Shown piece after piece: positions 26,010-33,635 of a DNA stretch of 64,000 nt (its first letter is position 1; every line of letters starts with the position of its first letter). The stretch comes from Streptomyces chromofuscus. GTDB lineage: Bacteria > Actinomycetota > Actinomycetes > Streptomycetales > Streptomycetaceae. The notes below the pieces were generated by a model. The model saw only the letters and a list, made by a program, of their open reading frames with translations. It was not told where the DNA came from and searched no databases. The DNA is taken from positions 7,133,501-7,197,500 of the forward strand of contig NZ_CP063374.1 in the NCBI RefSeq assembly GCF_015160875.1. The letters run 5' to 3'. A program made the position numbers and the translations under genes.

Positions 26010-27015
26010 GCCGGACGACGCGGACCTCCTCGACGCGCACGGGCCGGTGCTCCTGGAGCGACAGCGTGCACGCCTCCGCGATCCAGCCCGCCTCGAGCGC
26101 GTCCGCGACCGTGCACGGCGAGGGCCGGGTCCCCGCGACGACCTCGGTGAACGCGGTGAGCTCGGCGCGGTAGGCGGCGGTGAAGCGGTCCATGAAGAAG
26201 TCGTGCGGGGTGCCCGCCGGGAAGGTCACCCCGGGCTCCACCGATCGCAGCGGCAGCTTGTCCTCCAGGCCGACGGCGATCGAGTCCCGGAAGCCGTGCA
26301 GCTCCATCCGCACGTCGTAACCCCGGCCGTTGTGGCGGCTGTTGGAGATCACGGCGATCGTGCCGTCGTCCAGCGTGAGCAGCGCGCCCGTGGTGTCGGC
26401 GTCGCCCGCCTGTGCGATGTACTGCGCGCCCCGGTTGCCGCCGACGGCGTACACCTCGGTCACCTCGCGGCCCGTCACCCAGCGGACGATGTCGAAGTCG
26501 TGCACGGAGCAGTCGCGGAAGATGCCGCCGGAGGCGGCGATGTACGCGGCCGACGGCGGCGCCGGGTCCAGCGTGGTCGACCGGACGGTGTGCAGCTCGC
26601 CCAGTTCACCGGAGAGCACGGCGTCCCGCGCGGCGACGAACCCGGCGTCGAAGCGCCGGTTGTACCCGATCTGCACCGGCACGTCCCGGCCCTGGACGGC
26701 CTTGAGCACCGCCACACCCTCGGGCATGGTGCGGGCGACGGGCTTCTCGCAGAACACGGGCACGCCCGCGTCGACCGCCGCGAGGATCAGCGCGGGGTGG
26801 GCGTCGGTCGCGGCGGCGATCACCACGCCGTCGACGCCGGCGGCCAGCACCGCCTCGGGCGAGTCGGCGACCTCGGCCCCGAACCGCTCGGCGGCGGTCT
26901 TGGCCGCGTCCGCGAACGGGTCGGCGAGGACGAGCGACTCGACCGCGTCGAGTCCGGAGAGGGTCTCGGCGTGGAAGGCGCCGATGCGGCCGAGGCCGAG
27001 GATTCCGATGCGCAT
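25957..27015 (-). CDS. Inositol 2-dehydrogenase-like (Gfo/Idh/MocA)
   Basis: 352-residue NAD(P)-dependent oxidoreductase. N-terminal Rossmann loop GILGLGRIGAFHAE; FCEKPVA with the catalytic Lys; GYNRRFDAGF; C-terminal domain SVHDFDIVRWVTG with the substrate His/Asp, and HDFFMDRFTAAYR. This is the pattern of myo-inositol/polyol 2-dehydrogenases (IolG). A role with the IolE-like enzyme and the ABC importer is likely but inferred. ATG at 27015. Its 3' end overlaps gadB by 53 bp on the opposite strand. Confidence 0.88.
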   Translation of the reverse strand: MRIGILGLGRIGAFHAETLSGLDAVESLVLADPFADAAKTAAERFGAEVADSPEAVLAAGVDGVVIAAATDAHPALILAAVDAGVPVFCEKPVARTMPEGVAVLKAVQGRDVPVQIGYNRRFDAGFVAARDAVLSGELGELHTVRSTTLDPAPPSAAYIAASGGIFRDCSVHDFDIVRWVTGREVTEVYAVGGNRGAQYIAQAGDADTTGALLTLDDGTIAVISNSRHNGRGYDVRMELHGFRDSIAVGLEDKLPLRSVEPGVTFPAGTPHDFFMDRFTAAYRAELTAFTEVVAGTRPSPCTVADALEAGWIAEACTLSLQEHRPVRVEEVRVVRLSGGTPAAARHGTSVPR

Positions 27016-27071
27016 GAGGGTGTTGCTCCTTGGGGCTCGTATGGGGGCTCGTACGAGGGTGGAGGGCGGCG

Positions 27072-27482
27072 TCAGCCGAGTCCGCCGAGGACGTTCTGGT
27101 CCCAGTCGATCACCGATCCGGTGACCACTCCCGACCGGTCGGAGAGCAGCAGGACCACGAAGTCGGCGATCTCGTCCGGTTGGCCGAGCCGGCCCATCGG
27201 GAGCCTGGCGGCGGCCTGTTCGCGCCAGTCGTCCCCGGCGCCGTGGAACGCGCGCTGCGTGGCGTCCTCACCCTCGGTCGCGGTCCACCCGATGGTGAGG
27301 CCGTTGATCCGGATGCGGTCCCAGCGGTGGGCGTGCGCGGTGGTGGGGGTACCGCCCGCGCGAGCGAAGGCATTCGGATGGTCGTCCGCGTCGGTCGTCC
27401 GTTCGACGTGCGCCCGGAAGGCGTCGAGGTCGCAGTCCCGACCGGACGGCCAGGCACCGCGGTGTACGGAGGCGAAGGACAT
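27072..27482 (-). pseudogene. Chimeric fragment: PhyH-like N-terminus fused to SDR C-terminus
   Basis: An open frame of 136 codons made of two unrelated pieces. Residues 1-40 (MSFASVHRGAWPSG, CDLDAFRAHVERTTDADDHP) look like the start of a phytanoyl-CoA dioxygenase-type protein. Residues from about 55 (WDRIRINGLTIGW, RLPMGRLGQPDEIADFVVLL, VTGSVIDWDQNVLGG) are the last third of a short-chain dehydrogenase, lacking cofactor loop and active site. An in-frame deletion has joined neighbouring same-strand genes. The first assignment is from memory and weaker than the second. Confidence 0.65.
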
Positions 27483-27515
27483 CGGTGTCCTCTCGGTGGC
27501 GGGGTGGCGCAGCAA

Positions 27516-27612
27516 TGACGGGGTGGAGGGGCGGTGACGGGGTGGAGGGGCGGTGACGGGGTGGAGGGGCGGTGACGGGGTGGAGGGGCGGTGACGGGGT
27601 GGAGCGGCGATG
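27516..27612. repeat. 19-bp tandem repeat, five copies
   Basis: Unit TGACGGGGTGGAGGGGCGG repeated at 27516, 27535, 27554, 27573 and (with changes) 27592. The array fills the space between the chimeric fragment and the LacI gene and ends about 70 bp before the LacI start, so it adjoins or overlaps that promoter. Confidence 0.93.
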
Positions 27613-27682
27613 TCATTCTTGTCATTACAAACCCCTCGAACAATCAGCAGGAACCCATCAAAAACCCTTCAAGGAGCCGTCC

Positions 27683-28717
27683 GTGGGCCACCCCTTCCCG
27701 ATCCGGGAGATCGCACGCCAGGCAGGACTGAGCGAGGCCACCGTCGACCGGGTCCTCAACGGGCGGGGCGGCGTGCGCGACAGCACCGCCCAGGAGGTCC
27801 GCCGCGCCATCGCCGACCTGGACCGGCAGCGCACCCAGGTCCGGCTGGTCGGCCGCACCTTCATGATCGACATCGTGATGCAGGCGCCCGAGCGGTTCTC
27901 CACCGCCGTACGCGCCGCCCTGGAGGCGGAGTTGCCGGCCCTGCACCCGGCCGTGGTGCGCTCGCGGTTCCACTTCCGGGAGACCGGCCCGGCCGAGGAA
28001 CAGGTGGACGTCCTGGACCGGATCGCCCGGCGCGGCTCCCAGGGCGTGGTCCTCAAGGCCCCCGACGTCCCGGAGATCACCGCCGCCGTGGCCCGGCTGG
28101 TCGCGGCGGGCATCCCGGTCGTCACCCTGGTCACCGACCTACCCGCCAGCGCCCGCATCGGCTACGTCGGCATCGACAACCGGGCGGCCGGCGCGACCGC
28201 CGCGTACCTGGTGGGCCAGTGGCTCGGCGACCGTCCCGGCCATGTGCTCACCAGCCTCAGCAGCGGGTTCTTCCGCAACGAGGAGGAGCGCGAGATGGGC
28301 TTCCGCGGCGCGATGCGCGCCCGGCACCCGCAGCGCACCCTCGTCGAGATCGCCGAGGGACAGGGCCTGGACACCACGCAGTACGACCTCGTCCGCGCCG
28401 CCCTCGAAGGCGACCCGGACATCCGCGCGGTCTACTCGATCGGCGGCGGCAACATCGCCACCCTGCGCGCCTTCGCGGACCTGGGCCGCGAGTGCGCGGT
28501 GTTCGTCGCGCACGACCTCGACCACGACAACACCCGCCTGCTGCGTGAGCACCGCCTGTCCGCCGTGCTCCACCACGACCTGCGGCAGGACATGCGCGAG
28601 GCCTGCCACCTGGTGATGCGCGCGCACGGCGCGCTGCCGCCCGCCGGGCCCATCCTGCCGTCGGCGATCCAGGTGGTGACGCCGTACAACATGCCACCGC
28701 AGGCGGCGGCCGTGTGA
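27683..28717 (+). CDS. LacI-family regulator (inositol/sugar region)
   Basis: 344 residues: N-terminal LacI HTH (IREIARQAGLSEATVDRVLNG with hinge region) and a periplasmic-binding-protein-like sensor domain (FMIDIVMQAPERF, RIGYVGIDNRAAGATAAYLVG, GFFRNEEEREMGFRGAM, YSIGGGNIATLRA). GTG at 27683 with AAGGAG 8 bp before it. It faces away from the IolG-like gene and is the likely regulator of the adjacent polyol genes (inference). Confidence 0.9.
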   Translation: MGHPFPIREIARQAGLSEATVDRVLNGRGGVRDSTAQEVRRAIADLDRQRTQVRLVGRTFMIDIVMQAPERFSTAVRAALEAELPALHPAVVRSRFHFRETGPAEEQVDVLDRIARRGSQGVVLKAPDVPEITAAVARLVAAGIPVVTLVTDLPASARIGYVGIDNRAAGATAAYLVGQWLGDRPGHVLTSLSSGFFRNEEEREMGFRGAMRARHPQRTLVEIAEGQGLDTTQYDLVRAALEGDPDIRAVYSIGGGNIATLRAFADLGRECAVFVAHDLDHDNTRLLREHRLSAVLHHDLRQDMREACHLVMRAHGALPPAGPILPSAIQVVTPYNMPPQAAAV

Positions 28718-28792
28718 CGTCGGAGCTCTCCCGGGGCGTGACCCGGGCGTGTATCCCCGCTCGCCGGTCCGCGGCTCCCTACCGTCCTGGGC

Positions 28793-29395
28793 ATGTGGAA
28801 ATCGATCCCGGACGGCGGACCCGAGCGGCTGGTGGCGCTCGCCGACGGCGTCTTCGCCATCGCCATCACCCTGCTCGTTCTGGATCTGTCCGTGCCGCGG
28901 GACCTGAACTCCGAGCAGTACCACGAGGCGTTGCTGGAGCTGCTCCCCGACCTCGGGGCGTACGCGCTCAGCGTGGCGGTGCTGGGCGGGTTCTGGCGCG
29001 ACCACCGCAGGATCTTTGGCGCCGTCCAGCAGGTGGACGGCCAGCTCGTCTTCGTCTCCCTGCTGGGCCTGGGCGTCGCGGCCCTGCTGCCCTTCCCCAC
29101 CCGGCTGCTCTCCGACTACGGCAGCGAACCCGTCTCGCCCGCCCTCTACGCGACGGCGGTCGCCGCCCTCGGCGCCTGCCATCTGCTGCTGGGCGTCCTG
29201 CTGGCCAGGCGTCCCTGGCTGCGCGCCGAGGGCGCCCCCGAGACGGGCACCGGGCTTCAGCTGCTCGACCCCGCCGCGACCGTCGTAATCTTCCTGCTCA
29301 CCGTCCCGCTGGCCGCCCTGGTGGGGTCCGCGGCCATGTACTGGTGGCTGGCCCTGATCCCCGTCAAGGTCTTGATCGGCCGACGCGTCCGCTGA
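28793..29395 (+). CDS. TMEM175-family potassium channel-like protein (DUF1211)
   Basis: 200-residue protein with about six hydrophobic segments. The family signature is at the start: RLVALADGVFAIAITLLVLDL (the FSDGVFAIAITLL motif with Phe replaced by Leu/Ala), followed by ALSVAVLGGFWRDHRRIF. Bacterial members are tetrameric K+ channels of one repeat. ATG at 28793, 75 bp after the LacI gene, with no evident functional link. Confidence 0.85.
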   Translation: MWKSIPDGGPERLVALADGVFAIAITLLVLDLSVPRDLNSEQYHEALLELLPDLGAYALSVAVLGGFWRDHRRIFGAVQQVDGQLVFVSLLGLGVAALLPFPTRLLSDYGSEPVSPALYATAVAALGACHLLLGVLLARRPWLRAEGAPETGTGLQLLDPAATVVIFLLTVPLAALVGSAAMYWWLALIPVKVLIGRRVR

Positions 29396-29404
29396 CGCGC
29401 TCGG

Positions 29405-30568
29405 TCACCGCCGCGCGTCCACGGCGACCCAGCCGCCGCTCTCCGCGGAGCGCGCCATCGCGTCCAGTACGACGGCGCTGTGCACGGCGTCCGCCGGCGT
29501 GGCCCCGTAGGGGGTGCCCTCGGCGACGGAGCGCAGGAAGCGGTACGCCTCGATCACCTTCAGGTCGTCGAAGCCCATGGCGTTGGCGGCGCCCGGCTGG
29601 AAGGCGGCGAACTCGCCGTGCCCCGGGCCGACGTACACCGTGCTCACGGGCTGGTCCTGGTAACCGGTTCCCCGGCTGATCCCCAGCTCGTTCATCCGCC
29701 GGAAGTCCCAGAACACCGCGCCCTTGGTGCCGTGCACCGCGAAACCGTAGTTGTTCTGCTCGCCGACCGAGACGCGGCAGGCCTCCAGGACACCCCGGGC
29801 GCCGGAGGCGAAGCGCAGCAGGCAGCTCACGTAGTCCTCGTTCTCCACCGGGCCGAGGACGCCGCCGGTGGCCCGGGAGTGGCCGGCGGTGGCGCCGGTG
29901 GGGCGGGCCCGCTCCGGGACGAAGACCGCCGTGTCGGCGGTGAGCGACGCGATGTCGCCGAGCAGGAAGCGGGCCAGGTCGGCGCCGTGCGAGGCCAGGT
30001 CGCCCAGCACCCCGCTGCCGCCGCGCTCCCGCTCGTACCGCCAGGTCAAAGCGCCCTCGGGATGCGCCGCGTAGTCGCTGAACAGCCGGATCCGGGCATG
30101 CGTGACCGTGCCGATCTCACCGGAGGCGATCAGCTCACGGGCGCTCTCCACGGCGGGTGCGTTGCGGTAGTTGAAGCCGACCGCGCCCTGCACACCGGCC
30201 TCGGCCACCGCGTCGGCGACCGCGCGGGCGTCGTCGGCCGTGAGGCCGACCGGCTTCTCGATCCAGAGGTGCTTGCCGGCCCGGGCCATCGCCACACCGA
30301 TCTCGCGGTGCAGGAAGTTCGGCGCGGTGACGCTGACCGCCCGCACGCGCGGATCGGCGGCCACCTCGCGCCAGTCGCGGGTCGCCGAGGCGAACCCGAA
30401 CTGCTCGGCGGCCTGCTCGGCCCGGCCGGGCACCTCCTCGGCGACGGTCACCAGTTCCGGACGCAGGGCGAGGTGCGGATAGTGGTGCGGCAGGCGGGCG
30501 TACGCCTGGGTGTGCACCCGGCCCATCCAGCCGAATCCGACGACGGCTACACCGAGCGTCCTCACCAT
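29405..30568 (-). CDS. Gfo/Idh/MocA-family oxidoreductase
   Basis: 387-residue NAD(P)-dependent sugar dehydrogenase. Rossmann loop GVAVVGFGWMGRVH; IEKPVGLTADDA with catalytic Lys; GFNYRNAP; DLASHGADLARFLLG with the substrate-binding His/Asp; C-terminal AFQPGAANAMGFDDLKVIEAYRFL. ATG at 30568 after GAGGGG. It is divergent from a LacI gene (30683), and the shared 114 bp holds two matching palindromic operators, so it is very probably controlled by that repressor. Substrate unknown. Confidence 0.9.
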   Translation of the reverse strand: MVRTLGVAVVGFGWMGRVHTQAYARLPHHYPHLALRPELVTVAEEVPGRAEQAAEQFGFASATRDWREVAADPRVRAVSVTAPNFLHREIGVAMARAGKHLWIEKPVGLTADDARAVADAVAEAGVQGAVGFNYRNAPAVESARELIASGEIGTVTHARIRLFSDYAAHPEGALTWRYERERGGSGVLGDLASHGADLARFLLGDIASLTADTAVFVPERARPTGATAGHSRATGGVLGPVENEDYVSCLLRFASGARGVLEACRVSVGEQNNYGFAVHGTKGAVFWDFRRMNELGISRGTGYQDQPVSTVYVGPGHGEFAAFQPGAANAMGFDDLKVIEAYRFLRSVAEGTPYGATPADAVHSAVVLDAMARSAESGGWVAVDARR

Positions 30569-30583
30569 GGCAGCGCCCCTCTT

Positions 30584-30678
30584 TGGACCGGTCCACATCA
30601 CGTCCACGCCACCTTGGGTGCGCATTCCGCGAGGTGTCAACCCCTTTGACAACTCGGCGTGCCGCATGGAACGGTCCA
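30584..30678. promoter_or_regulatory. Two LacI operators and back-to-back TTGACA boxes
   Basis: TGGACCGGTCCA (30584-30595) is a perfect 12-bp palindrome. TGGAACGGTCCA (30667-30678) is the same site with one change, 83 bp away. Between them TGTCAA-CCCCT-TTGACA (30635-30651) gives a -35 box on each strand. The arrangement suits a LacI repressor looping across the divergent promoters of the oxidoreductase and its own gene. Confidence 0.75.
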
Positions 30679-30682
30679 TGTC

Positions 30683-31687
30683 ATGCGACGACCGCCGACC
30701 ATCCGAGACGTGGCCGAGCACGCCGGTGTCTCCAAGTCGCTGGTCTCCCTGGTACTGCGCGGCTCCGACCAGGTCCGCCCGGAGAAGCGGGAGGCCGTGC
30801 TGCGGTCCGTGCGCGAGCTGGGCTACCGGCCCAACGCCGCCGCCCGCAGCCTCAGCGAACGCCGCAGCCGTACCGTCGGCGTCCTCCTGAACGACCTGCG
30901 CAACCCCTGGTTCGTCGATCTGCTCGACGGCCTGAACTCCCCGCTGCACGCGGCGGGGCTGCGCATGCTGCTCGCCGACGCCCGCCTCAACCGCCGTACC
31001 GACGACGACCTGACCGGCCCCTTCCTGGACCTCGGGGTCGACGGCCTGGTCGTCGTCGGCACACTGCCCGATCCGGCCGCGCTCGGCACGGTCGCCGCCG
31101 GCATCCCGGTCGTCGTCGCGGGCGCCCGCGACCCGGTGCCGCCCGGCGTCGACGTCGTCGCCGGTGACGACGGCAGGGGCACGCGTCTGGTCACCGAGCA
31201 CCTCATCGGGCTCGGGCACCGGCGGATCGCGCACCTCGCCGGGTACGGCGCGGTCGGCGAGCTGCGCCGGAGGAGCTTCGAGACGACGATGCGGGCGCAC
31301 GGCCTCGCCGAGTACGCCGTGGTCGAGCCCTGCGACCTGACCGAGGAGGGCGGTCACCGCGCCGCCGTACGGCTGCTCGCCCGCCCGGGGCGGCCCACCG
31401 CCGTCCTCGCCGCCAACGACATCGCCGCCGTCGGCGCCCTGTCGGCGGCCGAGGACCTGGGCCTGAGCGTGCCGGGCGACCTCTCCGTGACCGGCTACGA
31501 CAACACCAGCATCTCCCGGCTGCGCCACCTGTGGCTGACCACCGTCGACAACGCCGGCCACGAGGTCGGCCGCCGTGCCGCCCGCTGCCTGCTCGACCGG
31601 ATGGAGACGCCCGGGGGAGAGGGGCGGCTCCACCTCACGGTGCCGACGCTGGAGATCCGTGGCACCACCGCGCCGGCCGTCGCCTGA
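30683..31687 (+). CDS. LacI-family repressor (divergent from oxidoreductase)
   Basis: 334 residues: HTH (TIRDVAEHAGVSKSLVSLVLRG), hinge YRPNAAARSLSERRS, then sensor domain (VGVLLNDLRNPWFVDLLDGL, VLAANDIAAVGALSAAEDLGLSVPGDLSVTGYDNTSISR). The ATG at 30683 is chosen because the HTH starts right after it; an in-frame start at 30659 is possible. The operator at 30667-30678 lies immediately upstream of the ATG, consistent with autoregulation. Confidence 0.92.
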   Translation: MRRPPTIRDVAEHAGVSKSLVSLVLRGSDQVRPEKREAVLRSVRELGYRPNAAARSLSERRSRTVGVLLNDLRNPWFVDLLDGLNSPLHAAGLRMLLADARLNRRTDDDLTGPFLDLGVDGLVVVGTLPDPAALGTVAAGIPVVVAGARDPVPPGVDVVAGDDGRGTRLVTEHLIGLGHRRIAHLAGYGAVGELRRRSFETTMRAHGLAEYAVVEPCDLTEEGGHRAAVRLLARPGRPTAVLAANDIAAVGALSAAEDLGLSVPGDLSVTGYDNTSISRLRHLWLTTVDNAGHEVGRRAARCLLDRMETPGGEGRLHLTVPTLEIRGTTAPAVA

Positions 31688-31745
31688 TCGCCCCGATGCG
31701 CCGCGCCGGTCGCCGCCCTTGCGGGGCTGCACCCCCGTCGCGGGT

Positions 31746-31900
31746 TCATCCCCCGACTCCCGACGATGGCCGCCCTACAGGTGGGCCGCCCCACGGGTTG
31801 ATCTCGTACGCCTTGCGCAGCGTCCGGTGCAGCGTCCACGTCGTCCGGTCGCCCTCGCGCAGCACCGCCATGTCACCGGGGCCGACGTCCAGCGTGGGCC
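31746..31900 (-). pseudogene. Cupin (DUF861-like), C-terminal fragment
   Basis: Minus-strand reading TLDVGPGDMAVLREGDRTT then WTLHRTLRKAYEINPWGG matches the last strands of a DUF861/cupin_3 domain (pattern GPGD..VL..G..TTW.V...LRK.Y). Nothing upstream continues the domain: from about 31900 the other strand carries an unrelated fragment. Remnant of a gene whose 5' part was deleted. Confidence 0.55.
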
Positions 31901-32062
31901 CGCCCGCTCGTCTTCCACGGCGACGAGGCCCAGATCGGTGACTGGACCGAGCAGCACACGGTCTTCGTGCACGTGAGCAACCGGGGTGACCTGCCCCGGG
32001 CCCGCAAGCTCGCCGCGCTGATCGGCGGCGAGGTCCTGGGCGAGGCGCAGCTCGGCCGGTGA
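31895..32062 (+). pseudogene. C-terminal fragment of unidentified gene
   Basis: Plus-strand frame LVFHGDEAQIGDWTEQHTVF, then VHVSNRGDLPRARKLAALI and GGEVLGEAQLGR-stop (32060-32062). It has clear coding character (ordered GC-third codons, balanced residues) but no start. I do not recognise the family. It lies head to head with the cupin fragment, as if two divergent genes had lost their shared 5' ends. Confidence 0.5.
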
Positions 32063-32126
32063 TCCACGACGGCCGAAACCGCAAACGAAATGGTTGACCA
32101 TCTTGTGTGCCTGGATGTACCGCGGC

Positions 32127-32675
32127 TCAGACGCGCGTCAGCTCCGCCGCCCCGAACGACACGTCGAACCGGTCGCACCAGATGCTCACGCTGGTGAAGG
32201 CCGCCGGATCGACACCGGCCGGGACCGCGTAGTTCTGGTCGCCCCTGTTCCCCTTGAGCCGGCCCAGGCTCTCGTACGCGCCGTCGTCGAACACCCGCCA
32301 CCCGGCCGCGCCCTCCTTCACGGGCGCGTCCGTCAGCCACACCCGCAGGTCGGGTCCGTTGCTGGTGTTCAGGTCCGTCAGCCGCAGCACATGGGAGCCG
32401 TCGGCCAGCCGCAGCAGGCTGACCGTGCCGGTCGTGGCGTGCTCATGGCTGATCAGCTCCCCCCGGGCGACCGTCACGGGACCCGCGGAACGGCTCGGCG
32501 CGGGCGCGGGCGCCTCGGGGGAGCCCGCCGGGGCCGCCGGCGCCGCGGGCGCCGCCTCGCGCACGGTCTCGTCCACCCACAGCTTCCACGGCTGGAACCA
32601 GTAGAGCCCGACCGCCACGGCCGCCGTCACCACGACCGTCCCCATCGCCACCCAAAGCCCGCGCGGCTTCCCCAT
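32127..32675 (-). CDS. DM13-domain membrane-anchored protein
   Basis: 182 residues: short cytosolic start, one hydrophobic anchor (LWVAMGTVVVTAAVAVGLYWF), an Ala/Pro-rich linker, then a DM13 domain (VARGELISHEHATTGTVSLLRLADGSHVLRL, LNTSNGPDLRVWLTDAP, LGRLKGNRGDQNYAVPAGVD, VSIWCDRFDVSFGAAEL), including its single conserved Cys. DM13 domains are proposed electron-transfer/redox modules on the cell surface. ATG 32675 has GGAAGGGGA upstream; ATG 32705 is the alternative. Confidence 0.87.
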   Translation of the reverse strand: MGKPRGLWVAMGTVVVTAAVAVGLYWFQPWKLWVDETVREAAPAAPAAPAGSPEAPAPAPSRSAGPVTVARGELISHEHATTGTVSLLRLADGSHVLRLTDLNTSNGPDLRVWLTDAPVKEGAAGWRVFDDGAYESLGRLKGNRGDQNYAVPAGVDPAAFTSVSIWCDRFDVSFGAAELTRV

Positions 32676-32808
32676 CCCCGTCCCCTTCCGTTCCGGCGAG
32701 GCCATTCAAGCCGCCCGCCCGGCCGGTCGGCGACCCCGGAGCGGATGACGAATTCCTTACGGCCGCCGAGAGGAAGGCCGCGGCGGGCGGCGCGAGGACC
32801 GACAGGCC

Positions 32809-33387
32809 TCAGCGCCCGGCGCGCACGCCGTCCAGGGCGATGGACAGGACGCGGTCGCGCTGGGCGTCGTCGGTGAAGTTCGTCGAGGTGATGCCGGCGA
32901 CCATGCGCAGCAGGTCGCCGAACTCCATGTCCGCCCGCGCCGCTCCGGCCCGCTGGGCCCGCTCGAACAGCGGGGCGCCGGCCGCGTACATCGAGTCCCG
33001 GCAGGCCTGGAAGATCTCCGACTCGTCGTTGAGCGCCTCGCGGACCGCCCGCTTGGTCACGATGTAGCCGGTGAACCGGTGCAGCCAGGCCGTCAGCGCC
33101 TCCCACGGCTCGTGGTCGGCGACCTCCTGGGCGACCTGGCACAGGTCGTCGACCTCGCCCGCGTACACGCTCTCGAACAGGTGCCGACGGGTCGGGAAGT
33201 TCCGGTAGAGCGTGCCGATGCCGACACCCGCGCGGCGGGCGATGTCCTCCAGCGAGGCGTCGGCGCCGTGCTCGGCGAACGCCTCGCGGGCGGCGGCCAG
33301 CAGAGCGTCGTAGTTGCGGGCCGCGTCCTTCCGGTGGGGCCGCCGGGACGCGACGATCTCGCTGACGGGGAAAGTCTCCGCGGTCAC
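32809..33387 (-). CDS. TetR-family repressor of the adjacent MFS exporter
   Basis: 192 residues; HTH RNYDALLAAAREAFAEHGADAS then LEDIARRAGVGIGTLYRNFPTRRHLFESVY, followed by a C-terminal ligand domain (TetR_C, SbtR-like pattern). GTG start at 33387. Divergent from a DHA2 MFS exporter at 33636. Two copies of GGAGG-N4-CCTCC lie between, the likely operators, so drug-responsive control of the exporter is probable. Confidence 0.9.
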   Translation of the reverse strand: MTAETFPVSEIVASRRPHRKDAARNYDALLAAAREAFAEHGADASLEDIARRAGVGIGTLYRNFPTRRHLFESVYAGEVDDLCQVAQEVADHEPWEALTAWLHRFTGYIVTKRAVREALNDESEIFQACRDSMYAAGAPLFERAQRAGAARADMEFGDLLRMVAGITSTNFTDDAQRDRVLSIALDGVRAGR

Positions 33388-33420
33388 CTGCTGCCTCCCG
33401 GGCGAAAACGTACGGATTGA

Positions 33421-33460
33421 AACGGAGGGTGGCCTCCGTTAGACTGGAGGAGTACCTCCA
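33421..33460. promoter_or_regulatory. Tandem TetR operators GGAGG-N4-CCTCC
   Basis: AACGGAGG-GTGG-CCTCCGTT (33421-33440, perfect 8-bp arms) and TGGAGG-AGTA-CCTCCA (33445-33460, perfect 6-bp arms) share the core GGAGG-N4-CCTCC. Their centres are 22 bp apart, two helical turns, which is the geometry for cooperative TetR binding. TTAGACT between them may be the -10 box of the MFS gene. Confidence 0.8.
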
Positions 33461-33635
33461 CTTTAGCAGTGCGGGGTGCGTTCGTCGTGGGCACGTGCGG
33501 CCGCACGCGCCACGACGCCACGGCACCCCCTCATCGCCCTCGGCACGGGCCCCGGCGTCGCCGCCGCGCCCCTGCCGCCGCAACGTTCCCCGACCGCCCC
33601 GGCACCCCCTTGCCCGGAAGCCCGGAAGGCATTCG

